Origin: Defluviitaleaceae bacterium
Lineage (GTDB): Bacteria > Bacillota > Clostridia > Lachnospirales > UBA5962
NCBI GenBank assembly: GCA_009787355.1
Contig: WRGD01000138.1
Location: 1 to 32,940, forward strand
Direction: 5' to 3'
DNA: 32,940 nt
A model generated the notes under the pieces. The model made no database searches. It was not told the origin of the DNA and saw only the letters and a program-made list of their open reading frames with translations. This document shows, in pieces, positions 22,713 through 30,593 of the stretch (positions within the stretch are counted from its first letter, which is position 1; each line of letters opens with the position of its first letter). A program made the position numbers and the translations under genes.

Positions 22713-23632
22713 TATTATCGGTAAATATTGCAGGAGTAGAATGGAAATCACCAATAACAACGGCAGCAGGTATAGTAAATAGTGGTAAAGAGTATGGTAC
22801 ATACACAGATTTAAGCATACTTGGTGCACTTACAACAAAGGGAGTTTCGTTAGATGAATGGATGGGAGATACAGTACCTAGAATAACAGAAACATATGGA
22901 GGTATGTTAAATTCTATTGGTGTTCAAAATCCTGGAGTTGAAAATTTTATAAAAAATGATATTACATTTTTGAAAAATTTAAATGCAAATGTAATAGTAA
23001 ACGTATGTGGGCATGAAATAAAAGAATATGTATCCGTAGTAGAAAGATTAAATTCTGTAGACGGAATCGATATGATAGAGTTAAATCTTAGTCCTTTAAA
23101 TCCAGATACAGAAAATAAATGGGCAAACTTTGGAAGAGATATAGAAACTACAACAAAAATAGTAAGTGAAGTGCGAAAAGTTACAAAAATCCCATTAATA
23201 GTAAAACTAAGCCCAAATAATTTATCGGACATTGTAGAAATATCAAAAGCAGCAGAGGCTGCAGGTGCAGATGCTCTAAGTATGATTAATACACTAATAG
23301 GTGTACGAATAGATATATTTAGAAAAAAACCATCTTTAGGAAACAAAATAGGGGGTTTATCAGGACCATCGGTAAAACCAGTAGCTGTAGGTGCAGTATA
23401 TAGAGTAGCAAAAAGTGATGTTAAAATACCAATAATAGGTATGGGTGGTATAACAAATGCAGAAGATGCATTAGAGTTTATACTTGCAGGAGCAACAGCG
23501 ATAGGTGTTGGTACTGCTAATTTTGGTAATCCACGTGTTACAATGAATATTTTAGATGGAATAAAGCAATATATGAGCGACAACAACATAGACGACATAA
23601 ATAAACTTGTTGGAGCTGCTTTAAATTCTTAA
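22709..23632 (+). CDS. pyrD: Dihydroorotate dehydrogenase B, catalytic subunit (NAD type)
   Basis: This 307-residue FMN flavoprotein oxidises dihydroorotate to orotate in pyrimidine synthesis, working with PyrK. Seen are NIAGVEWKSPITTAAGIVNSG, GGMLNSIGVQNPG, IELNLSPLNP, VKLSPN, MINTLIGVRID, GGLSGPSVKPVAVG and the C-terminal phosphate-binding IGMGGI and GATAIGVGTANF. The canonical Cys of class 1B in the 'NxSCPN' loop appears altered here (LNLSPLNP). I start at ATG 22709 with AAAGGAGAT upstream; the TTG at 22703 is in frame but less likely. It overlaps pyrK by 4 bp. Confidence 0.93.
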   Translation: MILSVNIAGVEWKSPITTAAGIVNSGKEYGTYTDLSILGALTTKGVSLDEWMGDTVPRITETYGGMLNSIGVQNPGVENFIKNDITFLKNLNANVIVNVCGHEIKEYVSVVERLNSVDGIDMIELNLSPLNPDTENKWANFGRDIETTTKIVSEVRKVTKIPLIVKLSPNNLSDIVEISKAAEAAGADALSMINTLIGVRIDIFRKKPSLGNKIGGLSGPSVKPVAVGAVYRVAKSDVKIPIIGMGGITNAEDALEFILAGATAIGVGTANFGNPRVTMNILDGIKQYMSDNNIDDINKLVGAALNS

Positions 23633-23679
23633 TTTTGTAATTATTTAATATTAATTTTTTTTGAAAGTGTAATTTAACG

Positions 23680-24348
23680 ATGAAATTTATTTTAACTATT
23701 TTTGCTATATTTTTTATATCTTCTTTCAGTCAAAAAATATATGCAAATAACGGTACTTCTTATATATATCAAAACCGTTTTCCAGAGCAATACAATAGAC
23801 TGATAGAAAAAGTGGAATCGGCAAGAGATTTTGCAACTTATATTGGGAATGTTAATTTATTAGATACATTTAATGATTTAATTGAAGAGATTATTGAATA
23901 TGCTATATCTAATTATCCTCCAAATCAAATATCATTTAGAGAATTTGAATGGCTAATTTTCGATTTAACTAATGAGTATAGAGAAAATAATGGTCTACCT
24001 CCTTTTATATGGAGAGAAGATATAGCTATAGTATCAAGAAATTTTAGCCGTGATTTAGTTGAAAATAATCTTATGGGGCATATCGGTTCAAATAATTCTA
24101 CACCAGCTGATAGACTAGCAGCAGCAGGTATTGCGTGGTCTTCTTTGGCAGAAAATGTAGACCAACTTCACAATTCTACTCCAAATCAAATTGTACAAAG
24201 ATGGATAGATAGTGAAGGACATAGAAATAATTTGTTGGGAAATGAATTATATATTGGTATAGGTTTTTACACAGATGGTTACAGAACAAGAATAGTGCAA
24301 AAATTTTTTACACCACAATTTGGACCGGATCCTACTGATATATATTAA
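23680..24348 (+). CDS. Secreted CAP/SCP-domain protein (YkwD-like)
   Basis: This 222-residue protein has an N-terminal signal peptide (MKFILTIFAIFFISSFSQ, likely cut after IYA near residue 23) and a CAP domain from about residue 85 to the end. Conserved features are LTNEYRENNGLPPFIW, the His in LMGHIGSN, the Glu in AENVDQ and the second His in SEGHRNNLLG, together the usual CAP cavity residues. The C-terminal block GIGFYTDG...IVQKFF completes the fold. Related proteins in spore formers are often made late in sporulation. Ribosome site is poor. The gene is 47 bp after pyrD and ends at a strong shared terminator; whether it is co-transcribed with pyrD is unclear. Confidence 0.85.
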   Translation: MKFILTIFAIFFISSFSQKIYANNGTSYIYQNRFPEQYNRLIEKVESARDFATYIGNVNLLDTFNDLIEEIIEYAISNYPPNQISFREFEWLIFDLTNEYRENNGLPPFIWREDIAIVSRNFSRDLVENNLMGHIGSNNSTPADRLAAAGIAWSSLAENVDQLHNSTPNQIVQRWIDSEGHRNNLLGNELYIGIGFYTDGYRTRIVQKFFTPQFGPDPTDIY

Positions 24349-24368
24349 CTATATATTAACAAAATTAT

Positions 24369-24409
24369 CATAAAGAAAAATCCGAACTTATGTCGGATTT
24401 TTCTTTATG
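24369..24409. terminator. Bidirectional terminator between CAP gene and CotF-like genes
   Basis: A 17-bp perfect stem (24369-24385 with 24393-24409, 7-nt loop) has an A-rich left arm and a T-rich right arm. It lies between the converging CAP gene (+) and CotF-like gene (minus) and can serve both strands. Confidence 0.85.
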
Positions 24410-24415
24410 TCTTAT

Positions 24416-24670
24416 TTAATGAGCACCTTGCATCAGAAAATTCTTTACATCAGTTTTTTCTTGCTCGTTTGCTTGGCAAGATGGTTTATAATAACCTTTT
24501 TGCTCTGCTATTTTGTATAAATCGTATTGAAACTTTTCATCTCCATCTCTCATTTGTTGAAAAGTTTGTCTCAAATTTTGGTCTGAACATTCTGTTATAC
24601 ATTTTGCATAACTACCAATACTAGATTTGATACCTGTTAATACGTCTAAAACCATTTCTTTTTCATTCAT
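24416..24670 (-). CDS. CotF-family spore coat protein
   Basis: This 84-residue helical protein has the coat-F pattern. MNEKEMVLDVLTGIKSSI starts a first helix, QNLRQTFQQMRDGDEKFQ a second, then the diagnostic KGYYKPSCQANEQE and a final helix. Such proteins are ferritin-like small helical bundles found in or around the spore coat. It lies 27 bp downstream of a shorter protein of related type, so the two form a small operon. GGAGAT lies upstream of ATG 24670. Its exact coat location cannot be predicted. Confidence 0.78.
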   Translation of the reverse strand: MNEKEMVLDVLTGIKSSIGSYAKCITECSDQNLRQTFQQMRDGDEKFQYDLYKIAEQKGYYKPSCQANEQEKTDVKNFLMQGAH

Positions 24671-24697
24671 GTTTTATATCTCCTATATTTTAAAAAA

Positions 24698-24880
24698 TTA
24701 AAGCATATTTGTTAATTTACTAGCACTCTGCCTAGCGGATTGTGCACTTTGTGAAAACATTTGCTTTATTTGTGGGTCTGTACATTTATTTGCATAATCA
24801 TCAAGTTTACAGGCACTTGTCATATGGCAAGAAACAATCTCCCTTATAGAGTTTAATTCAGCTTGATTTCTGTTGGACAT
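24698..24880 (-). CDS. Small CotF-like coat protein (60 aa)
   Basis: This 60-residue protein (MSNRNQAELNSIREIVSCHM, then ACKLDDYANKCTDPQIKQMF) forms two predicted helices. They match the N-terminal half of coat-F proteins, where 'KLxxYAxxCxDPxxKxMF' is typical. It lacks the YYxP motif of its partner. It is the first gene of the pair. AGGAGT sits before ATG 24880. It probably works with the 84-residue protein in the spore coat; a role in sporulation is inferred from family only. Confidence 0.7.
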   Translation of the reverse strand: MSNRNQAELNSIREIVSCHMTSACKLDDYANKCTDPQIKQMFSQSAQSARQSASKLTNML

Positions 24881-25176
24881 ATTTACTCCTATATGTTTAT
24901 TATTTATCTATATTTTGTCTGTATTAATTTTAAAATTTTTCAAATAATTTTAAAGCTAACACATACAGCTATATTTTTTGTTTTTAAATATTTTTTAATA
25001 CTGGTAAATTTTGATAATGTTTAAAAAATATTTTTAATTGTTTTACAACTAATTTGTAACATATCCAAAACTTAAAAAGTATAGCAATATAGAAAAAAGG
25101 TTAACTTAACTATATTAAAAAACATAGTAAAAAAGCAGTTCGGAAACAAAAGCAATAAAAAGGGGATATATTAAAA
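24881..25176 (+). other. Intergenic gap before spoIVB
   Basis: This 296-bp AT-rich gap lies between the divergent CotF-like pair and spoIVB. I see no gene, strong inverted repeat or sigma-A promoter. It should contain compartment-specific sporulation promoters in both directions. GGGGAT (near 25161) is the ribosome site of spoIVB. Confidence 0.4.
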
Positions 25177-26253
25177 ATGCTACAATTAAAATCAAAAATT
25201 TTGAAATTTAAAAAAATAAACTTTTGGTCATCACTAATAGCTACTTCAAATATTCTTATGTTATGTACTTTAATTTACTACATTTCTTTAAATAATATTT
25301 TTAAAGAAGAGTCTATTTTTGCATCTATAGAAGATACATTTTTAACACCGGTTGGCATAACAGTAGGTATAAAAGTAAATACAGATGGTCTTATGGTGCT
25401 TGGTATAGGAGATGTAATAGATGGTTTTGGTAATAATCAAACTCCTGCAAAAAACCTTCAAATAGGCGACCATATAATATTTGCAAATAATATAAGATTA
25501 GAAAAAAAAGAAGATTTAGTAGATATAGTAAATGAGCATGAAAAAATAGATTTGGTTATAAAAAGAAATGAAAATATGATAACAACAACAATAATTCCAA
25601 TAGATGATAGCCTAGGAGATAGAAAAATAGGTGTTTGGGTAAGAGATATGATACAAGGAATAGGAACCATAACATACTATAATCCGTTTTCGGGCAAGTT
25701 TGGAGCTTTAGGTCATGGAATAATGGATACAAACACTAAAGAATTAATGAATATAAAAGATGGTAAAATTAGCTTAACAGAAATAGAATCTATAAAAAAA
25801 GGTAAAAAGGGAAGCCCCGGAGAATTAGTAGGCTATTTAAATGAAAATAAAATAATAGGAGAGATAAAAATAAATACTAAACATGGTATCTTTGGAAATT
25901 TAGATGAAAGTAAAATAAACACATCAATGACCATGATGGCAGCTAAAACAGAAGAAATACAAACAGGAGACGCATTTATTATTTCAAATATAGAAAAAGA
26001 ACCAAAATTATACAAAGTAAACATTGAAGCTATAAATAAAAATGTATCCGATAATTCTAAAGGTATGGTAATAAAAATAACAGATGATGAATTATTAGAA
26101 AAAACAAATGGAATAGTTCAAGGAATGAGTGGTAGTCCTATTATACAAAACAATAAAATAATAGGTGCTATAACCCATGTTTTTGTTCAAGACCCTACTA
26201 AGGGTTATGGAATTTTTATTGAGAATATGCTTAAACAAGAAATTTCTGTGTAG
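25177..26253 (+). CDS. spoIVB: SpoIVB peptidase (S55 family)
   Basis: SpoIVB is a forespore serine protease secreted across the inner forespore membrane, where it triggers sigma-K activation by relieving BofA/SpoIVFA inhibition. The 358-residue protein has one N-terminal membrane segment (about 17-39). A PDZ-like domain spans about 70-140 (QIGDHIIFANN), and the S55 core follows with GALGHGIMD (catalytic His) and VQGMSGSPIIQN (catalytic Ser), ending in THVFVQDPTKGYGIFIENML. Length and ending are typical. It is monocistronic here; spo0A, its common neighbour, is not in the window before oppD. bofA at 9279 encodes its likely antagonist. Confidence 0.93.
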   Translation: MLQLKSKILKFKKINFWSSLIATSNILMLCTLIYYISLNNIFKEESIFASIEDTFLTPVGITVGIKVNTDGLMVLGIGDVIDGFGNNQTPAKNLQIGDHIIFANNIRLEKKEDLVDIVNEHEKIDLVIKRNENMITTTIIPIDDSLGDRKIGVWVRDMIQGIGTITYYNPFSGKFGALGHGIMDTNTKELMNIKDGKISLTEIESIKKGKKGSPGELVGYLNENKIIGEIKINTKHGIFGNLDESKINTSMTMMAAKTEEIQTGDAFIISNIEKEPKLYKVNIEAINKNVSDNSKGMVIKITDDELLEKTNGIVQGMSGSPIIQNNKIIGAITHVFVQDPTKGYGIFIENMLKQEISV

Positions 26254-26318
26254 TAGACTTTATTCATCTGTTTATTTTAATAAAACCTAAAATAAATCAA
26301 AAAAATCACAAAATTTCA

Positions 26319-26347
26319 TTGACAAATGGATTTTTATCACATATATT
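26319..26347 (+). promoter_or_regulatory. opp operon promoter
   Basis: TTGACA (26319-26324) and TATATT (26342-26347) are spaced 17 bp apart. The leader to oppD is about 110 nt and contains a weak CTCGTTT/AAGCGAG stem (26422-26440) close to the ribosome site. No known riboswitch was recognised. Confidence 0.75.
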
Positions 26348-26464
26348 AATTAAAACATAAATATTTATGAAAAATGATTTTTTTAAAAAACATTTTTTAG
26401 TAGACAAGTCAAATTTATCTTCTCGTTTCTTGTAAGCGAGTTAATTAAAATATGCGAGGAAATT

Positions 26465-27481
26465 ATGAAAAATAGAGCTTTGTCTATAAAGAAACTTAGT
26501 GTTTCTTTTAAAATGAATGGTCAATATTATAAAGCTGTAGATAATATTGACCTAGATATTATGGAAAATGAGGTATTTGCTATAGTTGGAGAGTCTGGCT
26601 GTGGAAAAAGTGCTACAGCCATGTCTATACTTCGTCTTCACAATGAAAATTATACTAAAATAGAAGGTGAGATAAATTTTGGTGGTAAAGACTTAGTTTC
26701 TATAAGCGAACATGGTCTTAACAAAATAAAAGGAAAAGAAATAGGGATGATTTTTCAAGACCCCCTCTCTGCTCTTAACCCTCTCCATAGGATAGGTAAA
26801 CAGATAGAAGAAATGTTTGTAATACACACAAACTTAAATAGCCTAGATAGAAAAAATAGAGCATTAGAACTTTTAGAAGATGTAGGAATACCAAATCCAG
26901 AAATTGCTTATAATTCTTTTCCTCACGAACTTTCTGGTGGTATGAGGCAGCGTATTATTATTGCTATTGCACTATCTCTTTCTCCATCTTTACTTATAGC
27001 AGATGAACCTACAACAGCACTAGATGTTACCATACAAGCACAAATTTTAGATTTGATGCGAGATTTAAAAGAAAAGTCGAAAGCAAGTGTAATATTAATA
27101 ACGCACGATTTGGGTGTAGTTGCAGAAATGGCAGATAGAGTAGCTGTAATGTATGCAGGTCAGATAGTAGAGCTTGCAAATGTAGATGAAATATTTGAAA
27201 ATCCAAAACATCCATATACAAAATCTCTGCTTAGTAGTATACCTAGAAAATCGAAATCTACGAATAGATTAAATACTATTTTCGGCTCTGTACCAGATTT
27301 GATGAATATGCCTAGAGATGGATGTAGATTTTCTTCAAGAATACCATGGATAAATGAAAAAGAACATGAAGAAAACCCAAAATTGCAAGAAATAGAACCA
27401 AATCACTTTGTACGTTGTAGCTGTTATAAAAACTTTCATTTTCAAGATTCTAGTATAGAAAAAGTAAAAGAAAAGGAATAG
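26465..27481 (+). CDS. oppD: Oligopeptide ABC transporter ATPase OppD
   Basis: This is a cytoplasmic ATPase of an Opp/Dpp-type peptide importer, 338 residues. Walker A is GESGCGKSAT, the Q-loop IFQDPLSALNP, the signature LSGGMRQR and Walker B LLIADEPTTALD, followed by the H-loop ITHDLGVV. The C-terminal extension has the Opp-specific cluster HPYTKSLL and a Cys pair (CRFSSRI...CSC) that in some relatives binds Fe-S. GCGAGG precedes ATG 26465. It is the first gene of oppDFBC-A, and the next gene starts 2 bp after its stop. Dipeptide or nickel transport cannot be excluded on sequence alone. Confidence 0.92.
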   Translation: MKNRALSIKKLSVSFKMNGQYYKAVDNIDLDIMENEVFAIVGESGCGKSATAMSILRLHNENYTKIEGEINFGGKDLVSISEHGLNKIKGKEIGMIFQDPLSALNPLHRIGKQIEEMFVIHTNLNSLDRKNRALELLEDVGIPNPEIAYNSFPHELSGGMRQRIIIAIALSLSPSLLIADEPTTALDVTIQAQILDLMRDLKEKSKASVILITHDLGVVAEMADRVAVMYAGQIVELANVDEIFENPKHPYTKSLLSSIPRKSKSTNRLNTIFGSVPDLMNMPRDGCRFSSRIPWINEKEHEENPKLQEIEPNHFVRCSCYKNFHFQDSSIEKVKEKE

Positions 27482-27483
27482 TT

Positions 27484-28413
27484 ATGGCAAATATATTAGA
27501 GGTTAAAAATTTAAAAGTTTACTATCCCATAAAAGGTGGTTTAATGGGTCGTACAATAGGTCATGTAAAAGCTGTAGACGACATAAGTTTTGCCATAGGA
27601 GAGGGAGAAACAGTAGGTCTTGTTGGAGAGTCTGGCTGTGGAAAAAGTACAACAGGTAAAGCTATACTTGGGCTTGTCAAGATACATAGCGGACAAATCG
27701 TTTTTAATGGGGAAGATATAACAAAATATATAGGAAAAAATCGTTCTCCCTATAGAAAAAATGTACAAATGATTTTTCAAGATGTGTATTCATCTATGAA
27801 TCCAAAAGAAAGAGTTTTAGATATTATAGCTGAACCACTTAGAAATTTCGAAAAACTTACAAAGGTAGAGGAGAGAAAAAAAGTAGAAGAGCTTTTGTCT
27901 ATAGTTGGTCTTTCTTCTTCAAATATTCTAAAGTATCCTCACCAATTTTCGGGGGGACAAAGACAGCGTATAGGTATAGCACGTGCATTGGCACTAAAAC
28001 CAAAGCTAATAGTTTGCGATGAGCCAGTATCTGCATTAGATTTATCTGTACAAGCACAAGTCTTAAATTATTTAAAAGATATACAAGAGGAATTTGGCAT
28101 AGCATACTTATTTATTAGCCACGACCTAGGTGTTGTTGAATATATGTGCAAAAATTTAATGGTAATGCACAAATCTAGGTTTGTAGAAAAAGGTACAGAA
28201 GATACAATATACAAAAATCCTGTTCATATATACACAAAAAGACTTATGGCTGCGACTCCAGATTTGGACACAAAAAATAGGCAAAAAAATGCTGAAATAA
28301 GAAAAAAGATAGCAGAGGAATACGAAAATTCTAAAAGTAGATATTATAAAGAAGATGGTACAGTTTACGATTTAAAAAAACTAAGCGAAGAACATTATGT
28401 TGCTATGCCATAG
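27484..28413 (+). CDS. oppF: Oligopeptide ABC transporter ATPase OppF
   Basis: The second ATPase of the peptide importer has 309 residues. Walker A is GESGCGKSTTGK, the Q-loop MIFQDVYSSMNPKERV, the signature FSGGQRQRIGIARAL, Walker B LIVCDEPVSALD and the H-loop ISHDLGVVEYM. The ending HIYTKRLMAATPD is the usual OppF tail, followed by a charged extension. It pairs with OppD as a heterodimer at the membrane subunits. The start is 2 bp after oppD, with the ribosome site inside the end of oppD, so translation is probably coupled. Confidence 0.92.
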   Translation: MANILEVKNLKVYYPIKGGLMGRTIGHVKAVDDISFAIGEGETVGLVGESGCGKSTTGKAILGLVKIHSGQIVFNGEDITKYIGKNRSPYRKNVQMIFQDVYSSMNPKERVLDIIAEPLRNFEKLTKVEERKKVEELLSIVGLSSSNILKYPHQFSGGQRQRIGIARALALKPKLIVCDEPVSALDLSVQAQVLNYLKDIQEEFGIAYLFISHDLGVVEYMCKNLMVMHKSRFVEKGTEDTIYKNPVHIYTKRLMAATPDLDTKNRQKNAEIRKKIAEEYENSKSRYYKEDGTVYDLKKLSEEHYVAMP

Positions 28414-28430
28414 AAAGTAGGTGATTTTTT

Positions 28431-29402
28431 ATGTGGAAAACTACATTTAGACGTATTATTATGCTAATACCACAACTGATTGGTGTAACACTTTTAATAT
28501 TTATTTTGGCAGAATTTATGCCCGGAGATGCTTTTTCTGGTAGGTTTGTAGAAGACCCAACCATAGGTTCGGAACGTGAAGAAGAGTTGCGTGAATTACA
28601 CGGACTAAACGACCCATGGCATATACGATATACAAGATGGGTAGGAGATATGCTAAGTGGTGATTTTGGGTTATCCCTTGTGCATAGAAGACCTGTTTTA
28701 GAAATGGTTGCAGAAAGAATAGGTAATACGCTTCTTTTATCTATTGTTTCTATTGTTATAATATATTCATTTGCTTTACCTCTTGGAATTATTGCAGGTA
28801 AAAATTGGGATAAGCCAAGTGAAAAAATAATATCTTTTTATAATTTTGTTCAAATGTCTATACCAACTGTAGTTTTTGCTATTGTGTTGCAGTGGTTTTT
28901 TGGTATAATACTTGGAATATTGCCACTAAGGGGTTCTATAGATGTAAGAGTAGTAAATGGAACATTTTTTGAGATATGGGGAAGTAGATTACAGCACGTT
29001 ATTTTACCTGCTTTATCTATTAGTCTTTTATCAGGTGTTAGTGTAATAAGATTTTTATCCAACGAGATAAACGAACAAAGACATTTAGACTATACTGTAA
29101 CAGCTAGAGCAAAAGGTCTTTCTATGGACAAAGTTTATAGAAATCATATTTTTAGAAATTCCATGTTACCAATAGCTGCTACTTCTGGTAGTCTTATAGC
29201 TGGTCTTTTTAGTGGTGTTTTAATAATAGAAAATATATTTACTTTTCAAGGTATGGGTCAATTATTTTTTACTTCTGTAAGTCAAAGAGATTGGCCAATT
29301 GTTAATTTTCTAGTAGTTTTTTATTCCATATTAACTATGGCTGGATTTTTAATATCTGACATTATGCTTACAATTTTCGACCCTAGAATACGTATAAAAT
29401 AG
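28431..29402 (+). CDS. oppB: Peptide ABC transporter permease OppB
   Basis: This inner-membrane permease of 323 residues has six predicted transmembrane segments. It begins with the typical IIMLIPQLIGVTLLIFILAEFMPGD, followed by the LRELHGLNDPWHIRYTRW block. The conserved cytoplasmic EAA loop (TVTARAKGLSMDKVYRNHIF) docks on the ATPases. It ends with the usual DPRIRI motif. GTAGGTGAT lies before ATG 28431. It forms the channel with OppC. Confidence 0.92.
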   Translation: MWKTTFRRIIMLIPQLIGVTLLIFILAEFMPGDAFSGRFVEDPTIGSEREEELRELHGLNDPWHIRYTRWVGDMLSGDFGLSLVHRRPVLEMVAERIGNTLLLSIVSIVIIYSFALPLGIIAGKNWDKPSEKIISFYNFVQMSIPTVVFAIVLQWFFGIILGILPLRGSIDVRVVNGTFFEIWGSRLQHVILPALSISLLSGVSVIRFLSNEINEQRHLDYTVTARAKGLSMDKVYRNHIFRNSMLPIAATSGSLIAGLFSGVLIIENIFTFQGMGQLFFTSVSQRDWPIVNFLVVFYSILTMAGFLISDIMLTIFDPRIRIK

Positions 29403-29414
29403 GAGGTGATTTTA

Positions 29415-30284
29415 ATGAAAATTGAAAGAATACCTAATTTTTGGGATTTGTCTTGGGCAGAAATAAAAAAAGATAAATTTGCATTTGTATCTTTTTTTAT
29501 GCTTATAGCTGTACTTATTTTTTCCTTTGTAATACCTATGTTTATAGATGAGGGTTATACAACTCGTATTATATTAGGACAGTTAAACCAATCTCCACAA
29601 CAATTTGGACGTTTGGGTACAGATGAAGGTGGTAGAGATATGATAAATATGTTGTTTCTTGGTGCAAGAAATACATTTACTATTGCCTTTGCTGTTACAA
29701 TACTTTCTCTTTTTATAGGATATACTATTGGTCTTTTTTCTAGCTATTATGGTAGTTATTACGATTTTATCGCTGTTCGTGTAGCAGATTTCTTTATTAT
29801 GGTGCCTACTCTTATGGTAATAGTAGTTTTAATTACACTATCTCCGAACTATGGAATGTGGCAGTTTATTGTAATAATGACATCTTTTATTTGGACAGGT
29901 GGGCTACTTAGTATTAGACCTAGAGTATTACAAGAGTCTGCAAAAGATTATGTACAAGCATCAAAAACATTGGGTACTCCAAATTATAAAATAATATTTA
30001 AAAAGATATTTCCAAATATTTTATCTTATATGATGGTTGGTACAATAATTTCTCTTGCTGGGAATATAGGGCTTGAAACTGCACTTACAGTAATTGGTTT
30101 TGGGCTTCCTATTGGAACACCTAGCTTGGGACAGCTTATATCTCGTGCTATGAATCCTGTTGTACTTGCAAATAGACTTTGGCAATGGGTACCCGCTGCT
30201 TTTCTTGTTTTTCTAATGACTATTTGTATATACGGTGTAGGTCAAGCAGTAAGTAGAGCTGCAAATCCAAAGCAACGGAGATAA
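29415..30284 (+). CDS. oppC: Peptide ABC transporter permease OppC
   Basis: This 289-residue permease has an N-terminal membrane segment (FVSFFMLIAVLIFSFVIPM) and the family block LGTDEGGRDMINMLFLGARN. The EAA loop is YVQASKTLGTPNYKIIFKKI, and it ends in ISRAANPKQRR. I start at ATG 29415, because AGGAGGTGAT lies immediately upstream; a GTG at 29406 falls inside that site. It pairs with OppB. The long palindromic block at 30290-30457 follows 6 bp after the stop, before oppA. Confidence 0.9.
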   Translation: MKIERIPNFWDLSWAEIKKDKFAFVSFFMLIAVLIFSFVIPMFIDEGYTTRIILGQLNQSPQQFGRLGTDEGGRDMINMLFLGARNTFTIAFAVTILSLFIGYTIGLFSSYYGSYYDFIAVRVADFFIMVPTLMVIVVLITLSPNYGMWQFIVIMTSFIWTGGLLSIRPRVLQESAKDYVQASKTLGTPNYKIIFKKIFPNILSYMMVGTIISLAGNIGLETALTVIGFGLPIGTPSLGQLISRAMNPVVLANRLWQWVPAAFLVFLMTICIYGVGQAVSRAANPKQRR

Positions 30285-30289
30285 TGAGC

Positions 30290-30457
30290 GGTTTTTTTTC
30301 GAGAAAACCACTCGAAAAAAACCACTCGAAAAAAACCAGCAAAAATAAATGAAAGAAAAACGTTTTCATTTATTTTTGCTGGTTTTTTTTCGAGAAAACC
30401 ACTCGAAAAAAACCAGCAAAAATAAATGAAAGAAAAACGTTTTCATTTATTTTTGCT
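30290..30457. repeat. Duplicated palindromic block between oppC and oppA
   Basis: A 77-bp unit (30381-30457) is preceded by a near copy (30290-30380) that is identical except for one extra 14-bp element, ACTCGAAAAAAACC. Each unit holds two palindromes. GGTTTTTTTTCGAG faces CTCGAAAAAAACC, and AGCAAAAATAAATGAAA faces TTTCATTTATTTTTGCT (17 bp, 9-nt loop). In the middle they fuse into one stem of about 30 bp (about 30325-30394). The block can act as a strong stem or partial terminator setting the OppA to OppDFBC ratio, or as a recombination-prone repeat. No spacers exist, so it is not a CRISPR. Confidence 0.85.
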
Positions 30458-30461
30458 GACT

Positions 30462-30483
30462 AAACAATTAAAAATTGTTTTTT
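30462..30483 (+). terminator. Terminator-like hairpin before oppA
   Basis: AAACAATT (30462-30469) pairs with AATTGTTT (30473-30480), and the T run extends to 30483. The stem is short and AT-only, so it is likely weak. It follows the palindromic block directly. Confidence 0.4.
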
Positions 30484-30538
30484 GCATTTCAAATAATTTT
30501 ATGATAGAGTGAATAAATTTATTTCACTAATTAGTCTA

Positions 30539-30568
30539 ATATGATTTTTTATACACGAAAAATCATAT
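30539..30568 (+). promoter_or_regulatory. Stem just upstream of the oppA ribosome site
   Basis: ATATGATTTTT (30539-30549) pairs with AAAAATCATAT (30558-30568), ending about 10 nt before AAAGGAGG. It may be a 5' stabilising stem on a processed or separately started oppA transcript. A weak TTGCAT...TAGAGT pair (30482-30510) could be an oppA promoter, but I do not trust it. Confidence 0.35.
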
Positions 30569-30593
30569 AATATATATAAAGGAGGTTTTTTAA

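Noticed and set aside
22924-23598. 224-codon ORF antisense to pyrD
   Set aside because: Shadow of the PyrD frame; no domain and no plausible translation start.
117-26347. Functional link between the RiPP-like cluster and the opp importer because both have TTGACA-17-TATATT promoters
   Set aside because: These are ordinary strong sigma-A boxes, the loci are 26 kb apart, and flanking sequences do not match.
30290-30457. CRISPR array at the oppC-oppA junction
   Set aside because: Only two unequal copies, with no unique spacers between them and no cas genes.
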